NCBI GenBank assembly: GCA_964558485.1
Contig: CAZLED010000110.1
Location: 1 to 7,411, forward strand
DNA length: 7,411 nt
Source: UMGS1696 sp964558485
GTDB taxonomy: Bacteria > Bacillota > Clostridia > Oscillospirales > CAG-272
Direction: 5' to 3'
The notes under the pieces were generated by a model that saw only the letters and a list, made by a program, of their open reading frames with translations, was not told where the DNA came from and made no database searches. Each line of letters opens with the position of its first letter. Position 1 is the stretch's first letter. Positions 1 through 5,779 of this stretch are shown one piece after another. The translations under genes and the position numbers were made by a program.

Positions 1-41
1 GAAGGGGAATAAACTGCCGAAGAAGTTTAATCTTCCCCTTC
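1..41. repeat. Long interrupted inverted repeat at the window edge
   Basis: GAAGGGGAA (1-9) is the exact reverse complement of TTCCCCTTC (33-41). Inside it TAAACT (10-15) pairs exactly with AGTTTA (24-29), leaving an 8-nt loop (16-23) and a 3-nt bulge (30-32). Together this is a 15-bp stem. No T-tract follows on the plus strand, so it is not a clear plus-strand terminator. It begins at the first base of the window and may extend further left, where it could belong to an unseen neighbouring gene. Function unknown. Confidence 0.6.
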
Positions 42-52
42 CCTATCCCTTT

Positions 53-95
53 GGGCGCTGCCCGCGTAGGGCGTTCCTTCCGATAGCAATCGGAA
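53..95. repeat. Small inverted repeats in the region upstream of the lipoprotein gene
   Basis: GGGC (53-56), GCCC (60-63) and GGGC (69-72) allow two mutually exclusive short hairpins. Just after them TTCCGAT (78-84) and ATCGGAA (89-95) form a perfect 7-bp stem with a 4-nt loop. The A-run following on the plus strand is on the wrong side for a plus-strand terminator, and the minus strand has no T-run after the stem. No gene is seen across positions 1-297. Confidence 0.45.
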
Positions 96-143
96 AAAGA
101 TATTGAAACCAGCCCAAACGCAGTTGGAAGAAAAAACAGGGAT

Positions 144-177
144 ATGGGGTCCCCCCATTGGTTTGCCACCCATGGGT
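144..177. repeat. Inverted repeat and palindrome upstream of the lipoprotein promoter
   Basis: ATGGGG (144-149) and CCCCAT (153-158) form a perfect 6-bp stem around a TCC loop. The 10-bp palindrome ACCCATGGGT follows at 168-177. Both lie 50-90 bp upstream of the predicted -35 box, so they could be operator sites or structured RNA of a transcript entering from the left. No specific regulator is recognised. Confidence 0.4.
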
Positions 178-229
178 ATTATGGACAAAAAGAACCACAA
201 AACAATCGGTTTTCCTGTGTTGATCGCCG

Positions 230-258
230 TTTACTTTTCCTGAAAAATATGATATACT
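230..258 (+). promoter_or_regulatory. Predicted sigma-A-type promoter of the lipoprotein gene
   Basis: A TTTACT box (230-235, 4 of 6 to the consensus) is separated by 17 bp from TATACT (253-258, 5 of 6). It lies 39 bp upstream of the ATG at 298 and within an AT-rich stretch typical of Firmicutes promoters. Transcription would begin near 265, giving a leader of roughly 30 nt. A weak stem, AAAAC (199-203) with GTTTT (209-213), sits just upstream. The call rests on pattern match only. Confidence 0.6.
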
Positions 259-283
259 ACAGGTATGTATCGTATCATTTTTT

Positions 284-290
284 GGAGGAA
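284..290 (+). promoter_or_regulatory. Ribosome binding site that fixes the lipoprotein start
   Basis: GGAGGAA lies 7 nt upstream of the ATG at 298. It argues against the in-frame ATG at 265, which would place this site inside the coding region and put 11 extra residues before the signal peptide. Confidence 0.85.
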
Positions 291-297
291 TAAAAAC

Positions 298-1767
298 ATG
301 AAAAAGCGGATTTTTGCCATGCTGCTGGTGGCGCTGCTGCTGTCTTCGACGGCACTGACCGGCTGCGGCAATGGTGGCAGCACTACGGATACCACCGGTA
401 CGGCCAACACGACGCCGGTGGAAACAGTGGAGACCGAGACCGAGGAGACCCTGGACGTGGCCGTACAGGACTATGGCGGACACAACGTCAACATCGCACT
501 GGCGGGCAACTGGATCTACGACGACTTTGTGGCAGAGGAACAGACCGGTGAGAGCGTCAACGATGCCCGGTACAACACCAACCAGGCCGTACAGGAAATG
601 CTGAACGTGGTCATCACCGTGGACAACCAGTCCCAGAACGGCGGCTCCGGCGGTACCGGTGTGGGCTACAAGCTGTTCGACAACATGATTATGGCAGGTA
701 CCAACGACTACGATTTCGGTTCCATCGGCTGCTATGACGTATGTACCCTGTCCTACAACGGCAGACTGATCGACCTGAACGCCACGCCCAATATCGACCT
801 GTCCAAGAGCTGGTGGGACCCCAAGGCCAACGAGCAGCTTGCCATCCGGGACATGATGTTCTTCTCCACCGGCGACATCAGCATCCTGGACAACGACTGC
901 ACCTACTGCATCCTGTTCAACAAGCAGGTGGTGACGGACTACGGCCTGGACAACCCCTATGAGCTGGTAGCCAATAACGAGTGGACCTACGACAAGATGT
1001 ACGCCATGGCAGACGTCGTGGACGGGGACACCAACGGCGACGGCAAGCAGGACAAGGACGACAACTACGGCTTCATCATCTGGCAGGACTCCGTTATCGG
1101 TATGCTGCACTCCAGCGGCGGACGCTGTGCCACCATCGGGGACGACGGCAAGATCTCCCTGACCCTGAACACCGAGCAGAACATCGACGTGCTGACCGAG
1201 TGGCTGACCATGAACACACGCCCGCTTGCCTTCTTCTTAGGCAGTGCCACCGACGACGAGACCCACATGATCTTCACCCAGAACAGAGCCCTGTTCTACA
1301 CCCGGTACGTAAAGGCCGCCAGCTGGTTCCGGGATATGGAGACGGACTTTGGTATCCTGCCCTACCCCAAGTGGAGCGCCGACCAGCAGGACTACTGCAA
1401 CACCATGCACGCCTACGGTACAGCCTACATCTGCATCCCGATCACGGCAGAAGACCAGGCAAGAACCGGTGCGGTCATCGAGTCCCTGGCCTACTATGGG
1501 CAGAAGCTGATCACCCCGGCCTACTATGAAAAGACCCTGAAGGGCAAGTACTTCCGGGACGAAGAATCCGCCGCTATGCTGGACCTGATCTTCACCAGCC
1601 GTTTCTTTGACATCGGTATGTACTACCAGCTGGGCTCCTACAACGAAAAGGTGATCACCATGATGCAGCAGGGCAACACGGACTTTGCCTCCATGTACGC
1701 CAAGAACGAGCAGGCTGCCGAAAAGAAGCTGGACGAGATCAACGAAGCCTATGCGGCGATGCAGTGA
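298..1767 (+). CDS. Extracellular solute-binding lipoprotein (ABC-transporter type), orphan
   Basis: The 489-residue product starts with a lipoprotein signal peptide: MKKR, a hydrophobic core (5-19), then lipobox LTGC with the lipidated cysteine at residue 23. A Thr/Glu-rich linker (about 24-55) tethers the mature domain to the outer face of the membrane. The body resembles family-1 extracellular solute-binding proteins of Clostridia, which capture sugars or other small solutes for ABC importers; the ligand cannot be read from the sequence. Residues 244-255 fit a 12-residue EF-hand-type calcium loop, with D244, N246, D248, G249, D252 and D255 at the expected positions. The start at 298 is chosen for the ribosome binding site and signal peptide. 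No permease or ATPase gene is adjacent, and a terminator follows about 100 bp downstream, so the gene appears monocistronic. Family placement is fairly confident, but partner and substrate are unknown. Confidence 0.85.
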   Translation: MKKRIFAMLLVALLLSSTALTGCGNGGSTTDTTGTANTTPVETVETETEETLDVAVQDYGGHNVNIALAGNWIYDDFVAEEQTGESVNDARYNTNQAVQEMLNVVITVDNQSQNGGSGGTGVGYKLFDNMIMAGTNDYDFGSIGCYDVCTLSYNGRLIDLNATPNIDLSKSWWDPKANEQLAIRDMMFFSTGDISILDNDCTYCILFNKQVVTDYGLDNPYELVANNEWTYDKMYAMADVVDGDTNGDGKQDKDDNYGFIIWQDSVIGMLHSSGGRCATIGDDGKISLTLNTEQNIDVLTEWLTMNTRPLAFFLGSATDDETHMIFTQNRALFYTRYVKAASWFRDMETDFGILPYPKWSADQQDYCNTMHAYGTAYICIPITAEDQARTGAVIESLAYYGQKLITPAYYEKTLKGKYFRDEESAAMLDLIFTSRFFDIGMYYQLGSYNEKVITMMQQGNTDFASMYAKNEQAAEKKLDEINEAYAAMQ

Positions 1768-1778
1768 AGTAAAGTACG

Positions 1779-1867
1779 AAGTTAGATGTCAGAAGTTAGA
1801 AGGCAGATACCCCGATACGTTGGGGATAGAAGTCCTGACAAGTTTGACGTCAGACGATTGAAGACTG
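1779..1867. repeat. Two blocks of degenerate 7-bp tandem repeats
   Basis: Block one (1779-1806) reads as four consecutive heptads: AAGTTAG, ATGTCAG, AAGTTAG, AAGGCAG. A fifth weaker copy, AAGTACG, precedes it at 1772. Block two (1840-1867) reads as AAGTTTG, ACGTCAG, ACGATTG, AAGACTG. All eight main copies share A at position 1, G at position 3 and G at position 7. The blocks flank a small stem, CCCCGA (1810-1815) with TTGGGG (1820-1825), around a TACG loop. The whole lies between the lipoprotein stop and its terminator, so it would be in the 3' untranslated region. It resembles the short tandem heptamer repeats described in several bacterial genomes; role unknown. Confidence 0.55.
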
Positions 1868-1909
1868 AAAAAAAGACGTTTCCACAGGTGATGTGGGGAC
1901 GTCTTTTTT
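1868..1909. terminator. Strong bidirectional intrinsic terminator
   Basis: A 12-bp stem pairs 1875-1886 (starting GACGT) with 1892-1903 (ending ACGTC) around a GGTGA loop, with two G:T wobbles. Seven A residues precede it (1868-1874) and six T residues follow (1904-1909), so a U-tract follows the stem on either strand. It ends the lipoprotein transcript and backs up termination for the opposing infB operon. Confidence 0.9.
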
Positions 1910-1971
1910 GGGTTATGGAATTCGCAATAAAAATATAGGAGTTTGTCTCTTGCGTGGATCGGATCGCACAG

Positions 1972-2001
1972 AAAAAGCACCCCTTTTGGTGAGGTGCTTT
2001 T
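1972..2001 (-). terminator. Intrinsic terminator just after infB
   Basis: AAAAGCACC (1973-1981) pairs with GGTGCTTTT (1993-2001) in a 9-bp stem with an 11-nt loop. Read on the minus strand it ends in a U-tract given by the A-run at 1972-1976. It begins 12 bp past the infB stop codon, so the nusA-infB transcript is expected to end here. Some bidirectional activity is possible because the stem itself has A/T runs on both sides. Confidence 0.85.
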
Positions 2002-2013
2002 GGATTGCTGCGT

Positions 2014-5000
2014 TTATCTTTCCACTTCTTCCATGACGAAGGCTTCGAGAATGTCGCCGATCTGGATGTCGGTGGACTTTTCCAGCCCGATACCGCATTC
2101 GTAGCCGGCAGCCACTTCCTTCACGTCGTCCTTGAACCGGCGCAGCGAGGTGATGTGGTCTTCCATAACCACGATACCGTCCCGTACCACACGGATCTGG
2201 GAGGCTCTGGTCACCTTGCCATCCTGTACGTAGGAACCGGCGATGATGCCCACGCCCGGTACCCGAATGGTCTGCCGTACCTCGATATGACCCTGCAGCA
2301 CTTCCTTGAAGGTGGGAGCCAGCATACCCTTCATAGCGGCCTGGATCTCTTCGATGCATTCGTAGATGATCCGGTACGTGCGGATGTCTACCTTCATGCG
2401 TTCGGCGGAGTCGATGGCGCTCTTGTCGGGACGCACGTTGAACCCAACGATGATGGCATTGGAGGCCGTGGCGAACTGTACGTCGGATTCCGTGATGCCA
2501 CCTACGGCAGAGTGGATCACACGGACCTTGACCTCGTCGTTGGTCAGCTTCTCCAGAGAAGCCTTCACCGCTTCTGCAGAACCGCCTACGTCTGCCTTGA
2601 CGATGATGTTCAGCTCCTTGGCACCCTCGGCGATCTGGGCAAACAGGTCGTCCAGAGATACCTTGGCGTTTGCCTTGAAGATCTCGTCCTTGGCCTTTTC
2701 CTTCCGCTGTTCGGCCAGCTCTCTTGCCATCCGTTCGTCTTCCACCGCATTGAATTCGTCACCGGCCTGGGGCACTTCCGCAAGACCAATGATCTCCACC
2801 GGCACAGAGGGACCGGCTTCTTCCAGCTGCTGCCCCTTGTCGTTGGTCATGGCACGGACACGGCCTACCGCAGTCCCGGCGATCACGATGTCCCCGGCGT
2901 GGAGCGTACCGTTCTGCACCAGCACCGTGGCAACAGGACCTCTGCCCTTGTCCAGCTTGGCTTCGATGACGATACCCTTGGCTCTCTTGTGGGGATCTGC
3001 CTTCAGCTCCTTCATTTCAGCCACCAGCAGCACGGATTCCAGCAGGTCGTCGATACCCTGCCCGGTCAGCGCAGACACGGGAACGCACATGACGTCGCCA
3101 CCCCATTCTTCGGGCACCAGCTCATACTTGGTCAGCTCGGTCTTGATGTTCTCCGGATTGGCGGTGGGCTTATCCATCTTGTTGATGGCAACGATGATGT
3201 CTACGCCGGCTGCCTTGGCGTGGTTGATGGCTTCTACGGTCTGGGGCATGATGCCGTCGTCCGCTGCCACCACCAGAATGGCAATGTCCGTAGCCTGGGC
3301 ACCTCTGGCACGCATGGCAGTAAAGGCTTCGTGACCGGGAGTGTCCAGGAAGGTGATGTCCTGTCCGTTGGGAGACACACGGTAGGCACCGATGTGCTGG
3401 GTGATCCCACCGGCTTCTCCGGCCGTTACGTTGGCGTGACGGATCGCGTCCAGGATGGAGGTCTTACCATGGTCCACGTGACCCATGACGCACACAACAG
3501 GCGCACGGGGCTCCAGAGCTTCCTCGGCGGTCTCCTCTTCGCTGAACAGCTTTTCTTCGATGGTCACGTGAACTTCCTTGGTGACCACAGCGCCCATTTC
3601 GTCGGCGACCAGATAGGCCGTGTCGTAGTCGATGACCTGGTTCACGGTCACCATCATGCCCATCATCATCAGCCGCTTGACCACCTCGGCAGCGGTCACC
3701 TTCAGCCGGGACGCCAGCTCGGATACGCTGATCTCATCGGGAATGGTGATCTTCAGGGGCTGCTTCTTGGCCTTTTCCAGAGCGGCTCTCTGCTTCTTAT
3801 CCATGGCGGCTCTTTCCCGGTCGGTCTTGCGTCCGGTACCACGGTTGTCGCCACGCTGGTTCTGCTTCTTCAGCTTCTGCTTGTTGGACTGGGTCTCATC
3901 CACACCGGAGCCAAAGTTTTCCAGTCTTTCGTCGTACTTGGACAGGTCCACATTGGAGCCACGGGTGTCCACCACACGGGTGTTGCCGGTACGCTTCTTT
4001 TCCACACCGGTCTCCACCTTCGGCTTGGGCTGCGGCGGAATGGGCATACGATCCAGCCCACCGGAATCCTTGTCCTTGAAGCCACCGCCACTGCTGCTGC
4101 GGTTGTCCCGTCTCTGGTTGTCCCGGTTGCCGTAGCTGCCGCCACCATCCCGGTTACCGCCATTGTAGGAAGGCCGCTGACCACCGTCTCTGCTGCCATC
4201 TCGGCTGCCGTCCCGATTGTTGTCACGGTAGGCGCCGTCACGAGAACCACCGTCTCTGGTGCCGTTGTTGTAGGACGGTCTCTGTCCGTTGTAGGCGCTG
4301 TTGTCCCGGGACCCGTCACGGTTTCCGTTGTTGTAGGACGGTCTTTGTCCGTTGTTGTCCCGTGCGGTGTTGTCCCGTGCATTCATGTCACGAGCATTCG
4401 TGTCACGAGTGCCTGCGCCGTCACGAGATGTATTCTCTCTGGGTGCATACGGATATTTCCGTTCGCCGCCGTTGGAGCCGTCTCTGGTCGCACCCACGGT
4501 TCTTGCGCCGTCCCGGTTGTGACCGGTGGAGGCCTGGTTGTCTCTTGCGGTCTGCCCATCCCGGTTCAGGTTACGGCTGTCTCGGGGCGTACCGGCCGGT
4601 CTTCTCTGGTTGTTGTTCTGTCCGTTTTGATTGTTGTTATTCCCCATACGCTGCTGTCCTGCACTTTCTGGTGCTATCTCCGCTTGTAAATTTGTTGCAG
4701 CAACTGCTTTCGCTGCTTCTTCTTTTGCCTGCGCTGCTGCTCTGGCTTCTGCTTCTGCCTTAGCCTGCGCTGCTGCTCGTGCTTCCGCTTCTGCCTTGGC
4801 CTGAGCTGCTGCTCGTGCTTCCGCTTCTGCCTTAGCCTTGGCTTCCGCTTCTGCTTTGGCCTGAGCTACTGCTCGTGCTTCTGCTTCTGCCTTGGCTTTG
4901 GCTTCTGCTTCAGCCTTGGCTTTGGCTTCCGCTTCTGCCTTAGCTTTGGCTTCCGCTTCTGCTTTGGCCTTAGCTTCTGCTTCTGCCTTCGCTTTGGCTG

Positions 5001-5301
5001 CAGCTTGTTCTTCTGCTTCTTTTTTGGCCTTTTCAGCCTTGGCTTTTTGGGCGGCAGAATCGGGGATGTTGATCTCCGTTTTGCCGTCCAGGTAGCCGTC
5101 CATGTCCTTGATCTGGTTCTGCCGGGTCATATACTCGAAAAGCAGGTTGACCTCATCCGCATCCAGTGCCGTCGAATTGTTTTTGCCGGGGAGTCCTGCG
5201 TCTTCCATGGTGGTCAGCAGGTCCTTCGCTTTCGTTCGCATATCCTTTGCGAGCTGGTTCACACGGTATGCAGGTGTCTGTTTAGCTGCCAATCTCATCA
5301 T
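2014..5301 (-). CDS. infB: Translation initiation factor IF-2
   Basis: IF-2 is the cytoplasmic GTPase that brings fMet-tRNA to the 30S subunit and promotes subunit joining. The 1095-residue protein is complete. An N-terminal IF2_N-like segment (about 11-63) is followed by a Lys/Ala/Glu repeat tract (86-202), an Asn/Arg/Asp/Gly-rich tract (about 218-405), a basic linker and a second IF2_N-like segment (about 515-570). The G domain (about 601-770) has G1 GHVDHGKT at 607-614, GIT near 632-634, DTPGH 653-657, NKMD 707-710 and SAL 743-745. Domains II, III and the tRNA-binding C2 domain follow to the end. The catalytic core looks intact. Length exceeds B. subtilis (about 716) and E. coli (890) because of the N-terminal tracts. 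The start is uncertain: AAAGG directly abuts two ATG codons (5301, 5298), and a TTG three codons in (5292) would have better spacing. The gene follows ylxQ after 97 bp and ends at a terminator, with no rbfA after it. Confidence 0.97.
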   Translation of the reverse strand: MMRLAAKQTPAYRVNQLAKDMRTKAKDLLTTMEDAGLPGKNNSTALDADEVNLLFEYMTRQNQIKDMDGYLDGKTEINIPDSAAQKAKAEKAKKEAEEQAAAKAKAEAEAKAKAEAEAKAKAEAEAKAKAEAEAKAKAEAEARAVAQAKAEAEAKAKAEAEARAAAQAKAEAEARAAAQAKAEAEARAAAQAKEEAAKAVAATNLQAEIAPESAGQQRMGNNNNQNGQNNNQRRPAGTPRDSRNLNRDGQTARDNQASTGHNRDGARTVGATRDGSNGGERKYPYAPRENTSRDGAGTRDTNARDMNARDNTARDNNGQRPSYNNGNRDGSRDNSAYNGQRPSYNNGTRDGGSRDGAYRDNNRDGSRDGSRDGGQRPSYNGGNRDGGGSYGNRDNQRRDNRSSSGGGFKDKDSGGLDRMPIPPQPKPKVETGVEKKRTGNTRVVDTRGSNVDLSKYDERLENFGSGVDETQSNKQKLKKQNQRGDNRGTGRKTDRERAAMDKKQRAALEKAKKQPLKITIPDEISVSELASRLKVTAAEVVKRLMMMGMMVTVNQVIDYDTAYLVADEMGAVVTKEVHVTIEEKLFSEEETAEEALEPRAPVVCVMGHVDHGKTSILDAIRHANVTAGEAGGITQHIGAYRVSPNGQDITFLDTPGHEAFTAMRARGAQATDIAILVVAADDGIMPQTVEAINHAKAAGVDIIVAINKMDKPTANPENIKTELTKYELVPEEWGGDVMCVPVSALTGQGIDDLLESVLLVAEMKELKADPHKRAKGIVIEAKLDKGRGPVATVLVQNGTLHAGDIVIAGTAVGRVRAMTNDKGQQLEEAGPSVPVEIIGLAEVPQAGDEFNAVEDERMARELAEQRKEKAKDEIFKANAKVSLDDLFAQIAEGAKELNIIVKADVGGSAEAVKASLEKLTNDEVKVRVIHSAVGGITESDVQFATASNAIIVGFNVRPDKSAIDSAERMKVDIRTYRIIYECIEEIQAAMKGMLAPTFKEVLQGHIEVRQTIRVPGVGIIAGSYVQDGKVTRASQIRVVRDGIVVMEDHITSLRRFKDDVKEVAAGYECGIGLEKSTDIQIGDILEAFVMEEVER
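4096..4590 (-). repeat. Arg-Asp-rich low-complexity tract within infB
   Basis: Residues 238-402 of IF-2 contain 21 Arg-Asp dipeptides, most followed by Gly or Asn, with almost no hydrophobic residues. A 14-residue unit occurs three times, with core GQRPSYNNGNRDG, at residues 317-330, 338-351 and 373-386 (DNA 4312-4353, 4249-4290, 4144-4185). The tract is predicted by composition to be disordered. It encodes continuous protein in frame and is not a separate element. Confidence 0.85.
4708..4995 (-). repeat. 24- and 36-bp coding repeats (Lys/Ala/Glu tract) within infB
   Basis: Residues 103-142 are five copies of KAKAEAEA. They are followed by RAVAQAKAEAEA (143-154), another KAKAEAEA (155-162), two copies of RAAAQAKAEAEA (163-186) and a diverged third (187-198). 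At DNA level the units are 24 and 36 bp, with synonymous differences between copies. Composition predicts a long single alpha helix or coiled coil linking the N-terminal segment to the rest of IF-2. Copy number is likely to vary by slippage or recombination. Confidence 0.85.
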
Positions 5302-5398
5302 CCTTTCTATCTATATCGTATCTGTTCCTTCCCTTTGACCCGGTATGTCTACGGTCACACGCTTGCTCCGTGTTCGCTTCACAGGGTTTGGGTATTTC
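5302..5398 (-). promoter_or_regulatory. Leader between ylxQ and infB with short inverted repeats
   Basis: This 97-bp gap is the only non-overlapping junction in the operon. It contains TGACC (5336-5340) with GGTCA (5353-5357), and ACACG (5357-5361) with CGTGT (5369-5373); the two share one base. No convincing promoter or terminator is visible. AAAGG at 5302-5306 is the only Shine-Dalgarno-like sequence near the infB start. It may be structured leader RNA or simple spacer. Confidence 0.3.
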
Positions 5399-5779
5399 TC
5401 AGGTTTCGTCTTTCTGTTCTTTGGTTTCGTTCTGGCATCCTGCCATCGGTGTCCGTACCATCTCTGCCACCACACCCGCCGGTCCCTTGCCGGGAAGCAG
5501 CGCCAGTGCGGCACAGGGAGACGTGGCACCAACGGTGTGGGCCAAGGTGTATTTGTCTGCCTCGATGGTCACGCAGGGCACACCGGCTGTGGCGCATTTG
5601 CTTTGGAGCTGTCCGGCGGTGCGTTCGGAGGCATCGGAGGAGACCAGCACGCAGACCGGGTGCGGTGCTTTGTGGAGGGACTTTTCGATGAGCTCACTGC
5701 CACGCACCACGCCGCCGGCCCGTTTGCACAGTCCCACGTACCGGAGCAGCTTTTCTGTATCGATCGCCGGTGTCATCAT
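5399..5779 (-). CDS. ylxQ: L7Ae-family ribosomal-associated protein YlxQ
   Basis: The 126-residue product matches the L7Ae/L30e/S12e-fold protein encoded between ylxR and infB in Firmicutes. Family features are the GLCKRAGGVVRG segment (16-27), equivalent to the conserved Gly-Lys-Gly RNA-contact region, the ASERT segment (50-54), and the small-residue helix and strand near 79-95. The family binds RNA, often kink-turns; the target of YlxQ is not settled. Members are usually about 100 residues, and the extra length is a polar tail (from about 110) rich in Gln, Lys and Glu. The first ATG (5779) overlaps the ylxR stop as ATGA, so translation is probably coupled. A second ATG directly follows (5776) and is better spaced (8 nt) from GAGGT in the end of ylxR, so the true start may be one codon later. 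Confidence 0.88.
   Translation of the reverse strand: MMTPAIDTEKLLRYVGLCKRAGGVVRGSELIEKSLHKAPHPVCVLVSSDASERTAGQLQSKCATAGVPCVTIEADKYTLAHTVGATSPCAALALLPGKGPAGVVAEMVRTPMAGCQNETKEQKDET

Noticed and set aside
78..98. Intrinsic terminator from the 7-bp stem followed by A residues
   Set aside because: The A-run would need to be a T-run after the stem. On the minus strand the T-run lies before the stem, so neither orientation fits.
265..297. Upstream in-frame ATG at 265 as the lipoprotein start
   Set aside because: It would place the strong ribosome binding site (284-290) inside the gene and add polar and aromatic residues before a normal MKKR signal peptide; ATG 298 fits better.
43..1110. Open reading frame of 355 codons on the minus strand, antisense to the lipoprotein gene
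   Set aside because: Its composition is a Val/His/Gly-rich mirror of the plus-strand gene, with no recognisable start context or motif. The plus strand has a promoter, ribosome binding site and lipobox.
1789..1980. Small minus-strand reading frame of 63 codons in the convergent intergenic region
   Set aside because: It spans the bidirectional terminator and the heptad repeats and overlaps the infB terminator. It has no ribosome binding site or recognisable motif.
2005..4689. Open reading frame of 894 codons on the plus strand, antisense to infB
   Set aside because: It lies wholly opposite infB, and its translation is His/Val/Gly-rich without domain motifs. It is open because the codon bias of infB leaves few stop codons in that frame; the infB frame has clear IF-2 motifs.
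4708..4995. CRISPR array or minisatellite
   Set aside because: The repeats are contiguous, in frame and keep amino acids through synonymous changes, with no spacers; they encode part of IF-2.
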